DNA from: Synechococcus sp. MU1617
Lineage (GTDB): Bacteria; Cyanobacteriota; Cyanobacteriia; PCC-6307; Cyanobiaceae
Reading direction: 5' to 3'
Length of the DNA stretch: 64,000 nt
Assembly: GCF_020514235.1 (NCBI RefSeq)
Contig: NZ_VTLB01000001.1
Location: 124,001 to 188,000 of the forward strand
This document shows positions 55,696 through 63,855 of this stretch, piece by piece (positions within the stretch are counted from its first letter, which is position 1; each line of letters starts with the position of its first letter). The notes under the pieces are model-generated. The model ran no database searches. It saw only the letters and a program-made list of their open reading frames with translations, and was not told where the DNA came from. Position numbers and translations under genes: made by a program.

Positions 55696-56874
55696 ATGCC
55701 GCGCCCGCCAGAACTTTCCGACCGGGCTGTCGCCCTGAAACCGTCACTGACGCTGGAGATCAGCGCCAAGGCAAAAGCACTGCGCGACAGCGGCAAGGAC
55801 ATCTGCAGCCTCAGCGCCGGTGAGCCGGATTTTGCGACGCCTTCATTCATCGTTGAAGCAGCCCAGCGCGCCCTTGGATCCGGCTTCACCCGTTACGGCC
55901 CCGCCGCCGGCGACCCCGATCTTCGTGCTGCTCTGGCCCACAAACTGAGCATCGAAAACGGGATCCCAACACTCCCCGAGCAGGTTCTTATTACCAATGG
56001 CGGCAAGCAAGCCATCTACAACCTGTTCCAGGTGCTGCTCAATCCCGGGGATGAAGTGCTGGTGCCGGCGCCTTTCTGGCTGAGCTATCCCGAGATGGCA
56101 GCCCTGGCTGGGGCGAGTACCAAGATCATTCCCACCAAAGCGGATGAGGGCTTCCGCCTCGACCTCGATCTGCTGGAGCAGCAGATCACGCCACGTAGCC
56201 GACTGCTTGTCATCAATTCACCTGGCAACCCCAGCGGTCAGGTGATGTCACAGGCCGAACTGAAGGCACTGGCCGCACTGGTGGGCCGTCACCCCCAGCT
56301 GATGGTGATGAGCGATGAGATCTATGAATATCTCCTGGCCAATGGTCAGCAGCACTTCAGCTTTGCGGCCATCGCCGAAGAGATCCGCGAGCGCTGCTTC
56401 ACGGTGAACGGCTTTGCCAAAGGCTGGGCGATGACCGGCTGGCGCCTCGGTTATCTGGCTGGAGATGCTGCCGTGATCAAGGCCGCCTCAGCCCTGCAGA
56501 GCCAGAGCACAAGCAATGTATGCAGCTTTGCTCAACGGGGAGCCCTGGCTGCGATTGAAGGACCTCGAGATTGCGTGCGCGAGATGGCGCTCAGCTACAA
56601 CCGCCGCCGCGCTTTGCTCACCGAAGGCCTGCAAGCCCTGGAGGGCATCACCCTGACTCCCCCTCAGGGGGCCTTCTACGCCTTCCCCCGCCTGCCGGAC
56701 GGTGTCCCAAATTCAATGGATTTCTGCCGGCAAGCCCTGGAACAGGAAGGCCTGGCGATGGTTCCGGGCCTGGCCTTCGGCAATGACCGCTGCATTCGGC
56801 TCTCCTGTGCCGTAGCGGATGAGACGATCAACGATGCACTGAAGCGACTGAAGCGACTGCTTGATTCCTTCTGA
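55696..56874 (+). CDS. PLP-dependent aminotransferase, aspartate/aromatic type (class I)
   Basis: 392 residues. The PLP-binding Lys lies in NGFAKGWAMTGWRLGY (about residue 238), with NSPGNPSGQVMS and DEIYEYLL for the cofactor, and the Arg of SCAVADETI region near the end. It resembles aspartate aminotransferase I-gamma, but substrate range cannot be fixed. It sits 27 bases upstream of phnD. Confidence 0.85.
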   Translation: MPRPPELSDRAVALKPSLTLEISAKAKALRDSGKDICSLSAGEPDFATPSFIVEAAQRALGSGFTRYGPAAGDPDLRAALAHKLSIENGIPTLPEQVLITNGGKQAIYNLFQVLLNPGDEVLVPAPFWLSYPEMAALAGASTKIIPTKADEGFRLDLDLLEQQITPRSRLLVINSPGNPSGQVMSQAELKALAALVGRHPQLMVMSDEIYEYLLANGQQHFSFAAIAEEIRERCFTVNGFAKGWAMTGWRLGYLAGDAAVIKAASALQSQSTSNVCSFAQRGALAAIEGPRDCVREMALSYNRRRALLTEGLQALEGITLTPPQGAFYAFPRLPDGVPNSMDFCRQALEQEGLAMVPGLAFGNDRCIRLSCAVADETINDALKRLKRLLDSF

Positions 56875-56901
56875 TCCAATCTGATCACATCCAATTTCTC
56901 A

Positions 56902-57825
56902 ATGTCTGTACGAGAACGCAGGGCCGTGGTGGCCACCGGTTTAATTTCCGGCCTCGCCCTCACGGCCAGTGTTGCCAGCTGCGGAGCACCCCAGAACGAC
57001 TCCAAACAGGTCGTTCTGCAGATCGGTGCTATTCCCGACCAGAACCCTGAAAAACTCAATCGCCTCTACGGCACTCTCTCTGAGGAACTCAGCGAGAAGC
57101 TGGAAATTCCTGTGCGTTATGCGCCGGTGAGCAACTACGCGGCCGCGGTGAGTGCCTTCCGCACAGGCAGCCTTGATCTGGTCTGGTTCGGTGGACTCAC
57201 CGGTGTGCAGGCCAGGCTGCAGACGCCTGGAGCCCGGGTGCTTGCACAACGGGATATCGATGCGGAATTCACCAGTGTGTTCATCGCCAATGGCGCCAGC
57301 GGCTTGCGCCCCTTCACTAGTGCCGACCAATTGGTTGAATTGAAGGGACGCCGGTTGGCCTTCGGTTCGGAGAGTTCCACCTCTGGCCGCCTGATGCCCC
57401 AGTTCTTCATGGGAGAAAACGGCGTGAAACCTGAGGATCTGGCGGGGGGCGGACCTGGCTTCAGCGGTAGCCACGACGCCACCATTGCTGTGGTGCAGAG
57501 CGGTGCCTATGAGGTGGGCGCCTTGAATGAGCAGGTCTGGCGCAGCAATGTGGCGGACGGCCGCGTGGATCCCGACAAGGTGTCGGTGATCTGGAGGACA
57601 CCGCCCTACGTGGATTACCACTGGGTTACGCGCCCCGGTCTGGATGAGCGCTTTGGCGATGGTTTCACCGACAAGCTCCAGACCGCGTTGCTGAACCTGT
57701 CGGCAGGCACAGAGAACGGCGCCACGATTCTTGAGTTGTTCGGTGCGGAACGCTTCATTCCCGCCAAAGACGAGGACTACGTGATGATCGAAACAGTGGG
57801 TCGCCAACTCGGAAAGATCCGTTGA
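56902..57825 (+). CDS. phnD: PhnD-type phosphonate/phosphite-binding lipoprotein
   Basis: 307 residues. A lipobox VASC (Cys about residue 27) follows a twin-charged N-terminus, so it is a lipid-anchored periplasmic binding protein. The core (IGAIPDQNPEKLNRLYGTLS, VWFGGLTGVQA, GSESSTSGRLMPQ) is the PhnD/PF12974 family. In marine picocyanobacteria PhnD proteins bind phosphonate, phosphite or phosphate; the ligand here is not determined. The stop overlaps phnC by 4 bases. Confidence 0.85.
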   Translation: MSVRERRAVVATGLISGLALTASVASCGAPQNDSKQVVLQIGAIPDQNPEKLNRLYGTLSEELSEKLEIPVRYAPVSNYAAAVSAFRTGSLDLVWFGGLTGVQARLQTPGARVLAQRDIDAEFTSVFIANGASGLRPFTSADQLVELKGRRLAFGSESSTSGRLMPQFFMGENGVKPEDLAGGGPGFSGSHDATIAVVQSGAYEVGALNEQVWRSNVADGRVDPDKVSVIWRTPPYVDYHWVTRPGLDERFGDGFTDKLQTALLNLSAGTENGATILELFGAERFIPAKDEDYVMIETVGRQLGKIR

Positions 57826-58526
57826 CGGCGCTGCTGGAGCTGCACCAGGCCTGCCTGGAGCAAAGGCTCCAACCGATCACCCTCACCCTTCGTGCGGACC
57901 AGCGTGTGGTTTTGCTCGGTGCCAGTGGCGCCGGCAAAACCACCCTGCTGAAGCTCTGCAACGGGGCCTTAAGACCCGATACAGGATCCGTGCACTGGTG
58001 TGGTCGCTCCCATCAGCAGCTATCGCGCAGGCAACGGCGACAAATCGGCACGCTTTGGCAGGACCTGCGCCTGGTGGAGGAATTGAACGTCATCCAAAAC
58101 ATCAACAGCGGTGCCCTTGGACGCCATGGTCTGCTCTGGGCGATTCGAAACCTGCTCAGCCCTCTGGACCAGAACACCTGTCTTGCGCTGATGAACCAGG
58201 TGAAACTGGAGGCCGATTTGCTTGAACAGCCTGTACGAGAGCTGTCCGGAGGCCAGCGTCAACGGGTGGCTCTGGGCCGTTTGTTGCATCAGCAGCCAGA
58301 ACTCGTGTTGGCGGACGAACCCCTCTCCGCCCTTGATCCCACACTCGCCGAGGACGTTCTCAACACGCTGCTTCTATCGCCGGGCTGTCTGATCAGCCTG
58401 CACCGACCGGATCTGATTCATCGGTTTGATCGGGTTCTGGGGCTGCGTGATGGTGCCCTGGTGATCGATTCAGCTCCGGACACCATTCATCGGGATCAGT
58501 TGGAATGGCTCTACGCATCCGCCTGA
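57822..58526 (+). CDS. phnC: PhnC-type ABC transporter ATPase
   Basis: 234 residues with Walker A GASGAGKTT, signature LSGGQRQRVALGR, Walker B LVLADEPLSALD and a terminal His switch. It starts within the phnD stop and its own last 22 bases overlap phnE, so the system is tightly coupled. The ATPase drives import of the phnD ligand. Confidence 0.9.
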   Translation: MTALLELHQACLEQRLQPITLTLRADQRVVLLGASGAGKTTLLKLCNGALRPDTGSVHWCGRSHQQLSRRQRRQIGTLWQDLRLVEELNVIQNINSGALGRHGLLWAIRNLLSPLDQNTCLALMNQVKLEADLLEQPVRELSGGQRQRVALGRLLHQQPELVLADEPLSALDPTLAEDVLNTLLLSPGCLISLHRPDLIHRFDRVLGLRDGALVIDSAPDTIHRDQLEWLYASA

Positions 58527-60037
58527 CACCAGCTCTGCCGCTGATCCCATTGCTGCCGGGCTTGAGTCTGCTGGGCGTTCTTCTGGTGCTGTTGCGCGAT
58601 GGGCACGGTGGAGGACTTGCTCTTTTGCAACAGTTCGCCGCTGGGGCCGTGCAGCCCTCCATCGATCCGATCGTGCTGGGCAGCTTGCTCAACGGGCTCC
58701 AGATCACCCTGGTGATCGCCGTGATGTCCTGGGGCATCAGCAGCCTTCTCGGCGTCGGTCTTGGACTGCTGAGCTCAAACACGTTCTGGGAAATCCTGGT
58801 AGGCGTGCGTTGGCCTGCAGTGGTCTTCCGCCGTTGTCTGGCCCCCCTGCGAGCTGTGCATGAACTGATCTGGGGCCTTTTGCTGCTGCAGGTCTTCGGA
58901 CTGAATGGCTGGGTTGCGGTCTGCGCCATTGCCATTCCCTACACGGTTCTGATGGCGCGGGTCATTGCCGATCAGGTGGATTGCCACGTTTCACCGGCCA
59001 TCCCCGTACTTAAAGGAGTCGGCGCCACTCCATGGGCCGTGATGCTCACCGGGCTTGTCCCTCCGCTGGCAGAGCCGATCAGTGACCACATCGGCCACCG
59101 CCTCGATTGCGCGCTTCGTTCAGCATTGATTCTGGGCGTTTTCGGCCTCGGAGGGATCGGGACAGACCTCAGCCTCAGCCTGCGCTCGCTTCAATTTCAG
59201 GAGATGTGGAGTGGCCTGTGGTTGCTTGCTATCGCGATGGTGGTGCTCGACCGATTGCTGCGCACGCTGCGCAGTTGGTCACGCGTGTTGATCCTTCCTG
59301 TGGCCATTGCCAGCCCATGGGTTGCCTTCGGCTGGGGAACACAACTTGATCTGCAGCTGGTCTGGCCTGTTGGTGCGTGGTCGACGGTTGTTGGGAACCT
59401 CATCGACGGATCCGAGGGGTTCAATGCTGCCCTTGAGATCTCCTGGCCAGGGGTGATTGGATCCACGGTGTGGATCACCCTGATCGCCGCCTGTATTGCC
59501 ACCGGCCTACCACCGCTGCTGATGTTGATCTGGCCCAGCCAGGCCAGCCTCCACCTGCAGGGAGTGGTGTGGGGTGCGTTGCGGCTGATCCCGGCGCCTC
59601 TTACCGCGTTGCTGCTACTGATGCTGGCCAAACCGAGCCTGGCACTGGCGGGTCTGGCCCTAGGGCTTCACCACAGCGGTGTGATGGGTCGGGTGCTGAT
59701 GGACGACATCCGCAGCACGGGATTGCGTTCTGCTCAGACCATGAAGTCCTGCGGGGCCTCCGCCCGGGTGAGCTGGCTTTACGGGCCCCTGGCGGATGTA
59801 AGTCGCGCTTACCTCACTTATGCGACCTACCGATTGGATGTGATCTTGCGCGACACCGCCATCATCGGAATGGTGGGGGGAGCCGGCCTGGGCTGGCAGC
59901 TGATGGAGGCACTCAGCTCTTTTCATTGGTGGTTGGTGCTCTGGATCGTGCTGATCTCCGCGGTGCTCACGCTGCTGGGTGAGACCCTGGGGGAACGACT
60001 TCAGGGGAGCTGGAACAGCCGGGCCATGGCCTTATGA
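58505..60037 (+). CDS. phnE: PhnE-type permease, fused double-domain
   Basis: 510 residues, twice the usual PhnE length. Two ABC permease halves can be seen: about residues 60-260 (VLGSLLNGLQITLVIAVMSW, then GVGATPWAVMLTGLVPP) and 320-500 (RLIPAPLTALLLLML, KSCGASARVSWLYGPLADVSR). The fusion replaces the usual homodimer with one chain. In-frame overlap with phnC suggests co-translational control. The esterase gene overlaps the end by 4 bases. Confidence 0.85.
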   Translation: MALRIRLTPALPLIPLLPGLSLLGVLLVLLRDGHGGGLALLQQFAAGAVQPSIDPIVLGSLLNGLQITLVIAVMSWGISSLLGVGLGLLSSNTFWEILVGVRWPAVVFRRCLAPLRAVHELIWGLLLLQVFGLNGWVAVCAIAIPYTVLMARVIADQVDCHVSPAIPVLKGVGATPWAVMLTGLVPPLAEPISDHIGHRLDCALRSALILGVFGLGGIGTDLSLSLRSLQFQEMWSGLWLLAIAMVVLDRLLRTLRSWSRVLILPVAIASPWVAFGWGTQLDLQLVWPVGAWSTVVGNLIDGSEGFNAALEISWPGVIGSTVWITLIAACIATGLPPLLMLIWPSQASLHLQGVVWGALRLIPAPLTALLLLMLAKPSLALAGLALGLHHSGVMGRVLMDDIRSTGLRSAQTMKSCGASARVSWLYGPLADVSRAYLTYATYRLDVILRDTAIIGMVGGAGLGWQLMEALSSFHWWLVLWIVLISAVLTLLGETLGERLQGSWNSRAMAL

Positions 60038-60720
60038 GCGGAGCGAACGACATCCCCCGTCAGCTGATCGTGCTCGGGGACAGTGGCGTGCATGGTTGGG
60101 GTGACCGTGAAGCAGGTGGTTGGTGCCAACGACTCCGCCTGCGCTGGATGAATCTGCCCAGCGCTCCGGTGGTGTACCCCCTCGGCGTGCGCGGCGATGG
60201 CTTGGAACACGTGGCCGCCCGCTGGCGCAGGGAATGGTGCTGCCGAGGTGAACTGCGTCGTCAAACACCGGGTGGGCTTCTGCTCAGTGTTGGGCTGAAT
60301 GACACCGCCAGAGTTGGCCGAATCGACGGCAGACCCCAACTTGACGTGGAAGCCTTTTCGTTCGGCCTGGGGCAACTTCTTAATGAGATGACCCAGGAGA
60401 TGCAGGTGTTTGTGCTGGGCCTCACAGCGGTGGATGAACACGTGATGCCCTTTGCCGGCTGCCTCTGGTACGCCAACAGCCAGATCGCGGCAACGGAAGC
60501 CGTGATGGCTGAACAGTGCCGTGAGGCTGATGTGCCTTTTCTGTCCATGCATCAGGAGATGCAGGAGCAGTCCGACTGGTTGACCTGGATGGAACCCGAT
60601 GGAATCCATCTCAATGCCGATGGCCACCGTTGGCTGGATCAGCGGTTGGATCAATGGGCGCCTCTGCGGGACTGGGCCGGACTGGCTCCCCATAACACAT
60701 CAACACCTATCAGCATGTAA
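60034..60720 (+). CDS. GDSL/SGNH-family hydrolase
   Basis: 228 residues. The block I motif LGDSGVHGWGDREAGGWCQRL has the nucleophile Ser, GLNDTARVG the block III Asn, and EPDGIHLNADGH the block V Asp and His. A SGNH esterase or lipase acting on an unknown ester. It overlaps phnE by 4 bases, so it is made with the transporter, suggesting a role in processing or recovering a phosphorus-linked compound. Confidence 0.82.
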   Translation: MSGANDIPRQLIVLGDSGVHGWGDREAGGWCQRLRLRWMNLPSAPVVYPLGVRGDGLEHVAARWRREWCCRGELRRQTPGGLLLSVGLNDTARVGRIDGRPQLDVEAFSFGLGQLLNEMTQEMQVFVLGLTAVDEHVMPFAGCLWYANSQIAATEAVMAEQCREADVPFLSMHQEMQEQSDWLTWMEPDGIHLNADGHRWLDQRLDQWAPLRDWAGLAPHNTSTPISM

Positions 60721-60774
60721 ACGAGCCCCCCAGAGGCGATTAATGTGTGGCTCTCCTGACATTGGTGATCAGAC

Positions 60775-60942
60775 TTGGGACCTGACCGCTCTGTAGAACG
60801 TGCTGCCGGCCACCCTCCAGCCCAGCGCAAAACCACGCTCAAGTGGGACGAAAACGGTGAACTGACCGCCCTCGACATGGCCCGCATCATTGACCGCTTG
60901 ACCCAGCCGGAACTACAGCGTTGCGATCTGGACCCCTCCTGA
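60775..60942 (+). CDS. Small hypothetical protein, 55 aa
   Basis: TTG at 60775 gives a 55-residue frame with strongly protein-like content (QRKTTLKWDENGELTALDMA, then RIIDRLTQPELQRCDLDPS). The overlapping upstream frame (ATG 60743, 17 residues, ending LTAL) could be part of the same gene if a frameshift exists. No family recognised. It follows the GDSL gene on the same strand by about 50 bases. Confidence 0.45.
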   Translation: MGPDRSVERAAGHPPAQRKTTLKWDENGELTALDMARIIDRLTQPELQRCDLDPS

Positions 60943-60945
60943 GGA

Positions 60946-61110
60946 TCAGCTCGGCGCCATCGCCTGCTTCGCGGACTGGTAATAGCCAAGGTCGATGTCG
61001 GAACGACCTTCTGAATCCGCCATCGCCTCAACACGTTTACGCACAGCAGGCCGAACAAAGAAGGGAACATCCTTTTTGAGTGCTGCCAGAGCCTCTGGTT
61101 GCCAGTCCAT
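60946..61110 (-). CDS. Mini PCP-reductase-like protein, 54 aa
   Basis: ATG at 61110 gives MDWQPEALAALKKDVPFFVR and VRKRVEAMADSEGRSDIDLGYYQSA, the short helical domain found at the C-terminus of the light-independent protochlorophyllide reductase B subunit (PCP_red, PF08369). Here it stands alone with no catalytic partner nearby. Its function may be in chlorophyll or pigment protein handling. An upstream ATG at 61164 is less likely. Confidence 0.65.
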   Translation of the reverse strand: MDWQPEALAALKKDVPFFVRPAVRKRVEAMADSEGRSDIDLGYYQSAKQAMAPS

Positions 61111-61193
61111 CAATCCAAAACCGTTGCACCCATGATCCGGCACCAAAGTGCCGAACTGCGGCACCTAAGGGCCAACCGGTCCAAGGCTGATCG

Positions 61194-61949
61194 TTGAACC
61201 GTTGGATCAGTTGCACTGATCCCTTGATTTCTCAACGTCACCTGCGGCATGAGTCCCGTCGCGGGCTTCCGCCTTGCATTGCACGGCGCAATCAACAGGC
61301 TCTCAAGCACCTTGGCCTGGCCCACTGCGCGGCCCGTCGCCAACAGCAACGCGGACCTGAAGAGTTCGATGACCTGCTGCAGGAGTCCCGGGTTGGATTG
61401 ATCCGTGGTCTTGAACGGTTTGATCGACAACAAGGCATACAACCCAGCAGCTATCTGCTGTCGCGGGCCACCGGCCAAGTCCTCCACTACCGCCGCGATC
61501 GATCACGCACGATTCGGATTCCCTGGCGGTTGCGTGATCTTTACGCAGCAGGGGTGAAAATCCAGCGTGAGCGCGAACAGAACCGGCTACCGAGCCTCAG
61601 CGATCAGGAGCTTGCCACCGAACTCTCGGTTCGCCCGGAACGCTGGGCCGCCGCCGTGCAGAGCCATGGGGCCAGCCAGGTCGTCGACCTGTTTTGCAGC
61701 CCTGGAGAGCCAGCAAGCTCCTGTGCGGAGGATGAACACCTGGACTGGTTGAGGAGCGTGCTGGACCAGGTGGAGGGCAAGGCCGGCATGGTGCTGCAAG
61801 CCCACTTAATCGAAGGCCAGAGCCTCAGGGATCTGGCTCAGGGCCTGAATTGCAGCCGCTCATCCCTGCGCCTTCATCTCAATGAGGGGCTTGAACTCCT
61901 ACGGCAATGGGCCCACCGCGATGGCTTGATGCCAATCCATACAAGCTGA
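61194..61949 (+). CDS. Sigma-70 family sigma factor, alternative (group 3-like)
   Basis: Up to 251 residues; the TTG at 61194 is uncertain. Region 2 (EEFDDLLQESRVGLIRGLERFD, then QPSSYLLSRATGQVLHY) and region 4 (LIEGQSLRDLAQGLNCSRSSLRLHL) are clear; region 3 is short and region 1 absent. The pattern is not a primary sigma. The closest idea is a SigF-type factor, which in cyanobacteria controls pili and surface genes, but that is inference. Confidence 0.75.
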   Translation: MNRWISCTDPLISQRHLRHESRRGLPPCIARRNQQALKHLGLAHCAARRQQQRGPEEFDDLLQESRVGLIRGLERFDRQQGIQPSSYLLSRATGQVLHYRRDRSRTIRIPWRLRDLYAAGVKIQREREQNRLPSLSDQELATELSVRPERWAAAVQSHGASQVVDLFCSPGEPASSCAEDEHLDWLRSVLDQVEGKAGMVLQAHLIEGQSLRDLAQGLNCSRSSLRLHLNEGLELLRQWAHRDGLMPIHTS

Positions 61950-62696
61950 TCAAAGCGACATCAGCAGCATCGCCAAAACTGCGGCCAAGAGGGTCTGGAG
62001 AGCATTGACCAGCTCGTTGCTCAACCAGGCCACGCGGTCCTGCACCAGAGCGCCGAGCAGGCTCTCGCCGAGGGTGGCCACCAGACCAACCATCATCACC
62101 AGCCCAGCCACAGGCCATGAGGGAACCAGCTGCAGGGCCAGCATCACCAGGGTCATGGCGATACTGCCGGCGGCACTGGCCAGGGTTCCCTCAAGGCTGA
62201 TGGCCCCCTCCGTGCCTGGTGGAACCACCCGAAGGCTGGTGATCAACACCGTGGTGCGACCGAAACGTTTGCCGATTTCACTTCCGAAGGTGTCGGCCAA
62301 CTTGGCGGCGAAGCTCGCAGCAAAGCCAACCAACAACAGTTGATGGGGCTCGACACCGGCACCGATGAGCAGTGCCAGGAAGGCTCCAACAGCAGCGGAA
62401 CCCCAGACATTTTCAGGGCCGCGCTGACCACCGCGGGCTTCGGCAAGGCCACGGGTTTGCTTGTTTTGAAAGCCGATCTTGGTGACCAGGCTTCCAAGGC
62501 AGAGGTAGGAGACCACAGCCAACCAGCCCGACCAACCCAAACACCCCCAAAGGATCGTGCCCAACGCAGCCGCATGGACCCAACCACTCCGGGTGAGCAC
62601 GCTTGTCCGCTGCGCCAGGGCAATCAAAACCGTGTTCACCACCAGGGCCTGAATCCAGAGTGCGGACATCACACCGTGTTGCAGTGCTCTAAGCAT
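61950..62696 (-). CDS. DUF92 (VTE6-like) membrane kinase
   Basis: 248 residues with about six helices. The block GGQRGPENVWGSAAVGAFLAL and ADTFGSEIGKRFGRTTVLIT match DUF92/TIGR00297. Plant VTE6, a member, phosphorylates phytyl phosphate for tocopherol synthesis and chlorophyll phytol recovery. That role is a likely but unproven transfer. It is convergent with the sigma factor gene and divergent from the next gene. Confidence 0.78.
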   Translation of the reverse strand: MLRALQHGVMSALWIQALVVNTVLIALAQRTSVLTRSGWVHAAALGTILWGCLGWSGWLAVVSYLCLGSLVTKIGFQNKQTRGLAEARGGQRGPENVWGSAAVGAFLALLIGAGVEPHQLLLVGFAASFAAKLADTFGSEIGKRFGRTTVLITSLRVVPPGTEGAISLEGTLASAAGSIAMTLVMLALQLVPSWPVAGLVMMVGLVATLGESLLGALVQDRVAWLSNELVNALQTLLAAVLAMLLMSL

Positions 62697-62755
62697 CTCC
62701 TGCCTGCGGCCATTGCAGAGGGAGAATCGGGTGCGTTCGTTCTCTGGTCGACCGG

Positions 62756-63187
62756 ATGGTGTTCAACAGCAACAAGGGCTTTTTCCTCACCCTGGATGAC
62801 TCCGCCGCTCCTGCCACCCTCGAGCTGCCTCAACAAGAGACTCCTGCAACCGAAGAAGCGCCGGTCGAGGAGGCTGTCGTTACTGCAAGCGCCGTAGCAA
62901 CACCCGTCGCACCCTCAGAACCTTCAGCTGTTTCAAAGCCTTCTGCCACTGAGGCCGTTGTGGAAACCAAAGCTGAATCCAGCTCTCAGCCCGCAGCCTC
63001 ACTCACCACTGCAGAAGCCATCGCCGCTGACCTGGCTGCGGCAGAGGCAGCCCGCCCAGCCGTGACTTATTCCACCTTTGCACCCGGCAACCTGATGCCC
63101 GGTGGAGGACTGCGCCAGCGCAGCCGTCGGCCTGGAGCAGCGCTGAAATCCTTCAGGGGCATCGCTCAGGATCTGTTCAAGAGCTGA
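62756..63187 (+). CDS. Ala/Pro/Glu-rich hypothetical protein, 143 aa
   Basis: ATG at 62756. N-terminal MVFNSNKGFFLTLDDS looks ordered, then an Ala/Glu/Pro/Val-rich disordered linker (about 20-90), and a conserved-looking C-terminal part, TYSTFAPGNLMPGGGLRQRS and SFRGIAQDLFKS. No family recognised. The two ordered ends make coding likely. It is the last intact gene in the window. Confidence 0.6.
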   Translation: MVFNSNKGFFLTLDDSAAPATLELPQQETPATEEAPVEEAVVTASAVATPVAPSEPSAVSKPSATEAVVETKAESSSQPAASLTTAEAIAADLAAAEAARPAVTYSTFAPGNLMPGGGLRQRSRRPGAALKSFRGIAQDLFKS

Positions 63188-63371
63188 TCAGTGATCTAAA
63201 AACCCCGTTAAGGACAAAGTTTTTGTGGTTAAAAAATCGGGTCCAACTGGATTTCAAAGGTTAGAAAACATCCTGAAATAGTCCAACGTTTGAGTCCAGT
63301 GCTCCAAACGTCGTCCAAATCGTGTCGCCGTTCTTCGACCAGACAAAAATTCTGGGAGGGAAGGTGAGCGT

Positions 63372-63500
63372 TTAGCGGCGATAGGAAGGTGGAGCCCAGT
63401 CCTCAACATCATCTGAATCAAGGTCAGGGCACTGCTCTTCTAGAAATTCAAAAAAGTCATCGCCTGGTCTCCATCCACTGTCGAGAAGGTCAATGACGAA
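63372..63500 (-). pseudogene. Possible gene remnant (C-terminal fragment)
   Basis: A minus-strand frame of 42 codons between two stops has striking protein composition: VIDLLDSGWRPGDDFFEFLE then DLDSDDVEDWAPPSYRR. It has no ATG, GTG or TTG start, and the TAA at 63501-63503 closes it upstream. I read it as the tail of a lost or frameshifted small gene; an ATT start is the other option. Confidence 0.35.
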
Positions 63501-63657
63501 TTACCTGGGTGGGAGTCGCCAAATTTGTGAATGCTTTCGCTAGCTGTCTTGATCAGTGTTCTTCTTTTGTTCAGTCAGACGCCCTAACCACCACGCCGTC
63601 CTTCGCTTGCGGAAATCAAGGTGTGTTGTCGTCTGTGGGGAGCACGCACCGCAGCGT

Positions 63658-63805
63658 CCTTGGCTCTTGGGGTAAAGGTCAACACGGTCAGGAAAAGGCC
63701 GACTTGTGAAGAGTCAGCAACTCAGCGGCCTTGGCTCTTGGGGTAAAGGTCAACACGGTCAGGAAAAGGCCGACTTGTGAAGAGTCAGCAACTCAGCGGC
63801 CTTGG
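63658..63805. repeat. 71-base tandem duplication
   Basis: The unit at 63658-63728 (starting CCTTGGCTCTTGGGG) is repeated without visible change at 63729-63799, and the first six bases recur at 63800-63805. A 71-base period is not a multiple of three, so it would break any reading frame. The perfect identity means the duplication is recent. Confidence 0.85.
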
Positions 63806-63825
63806 AGTAACCGAACCCCAGCAAT

Positions 63826-63855
63826 AGACGAAGGATTGACTCGAACCCTTCGTCT
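63826..63855. other. Perfect 9-base hairpin
   Basis: AGACGAAGG (63826-63834) pairs with CCTTCGTCT (63847-63855) around a 12-base loop. No T-run follows on either strand, so it is not a classic terminator. It comes 20 bases after the tandem duplication. Confidence 0.5.

Noticed and set aside
56941-57807. 288-residue ORF antisense to phnD
   Set aside because: phnD has a lipobox and family motifs, and its operon overlaps fix the frame.
63658-63805. CRISPR-like repeats at the window end
   Set aside because: Only two directly adjoining copies with no spacers and no cas genes; it is a simple tandem duplication.
63826-63855. tRNA or att-site fragment suggested by GGGTTCGAGTC on the minus strand
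   Set aside because: The T-arm-like string is the loop of a hairpin; no matching acceptor or anticodon arm is nearby.
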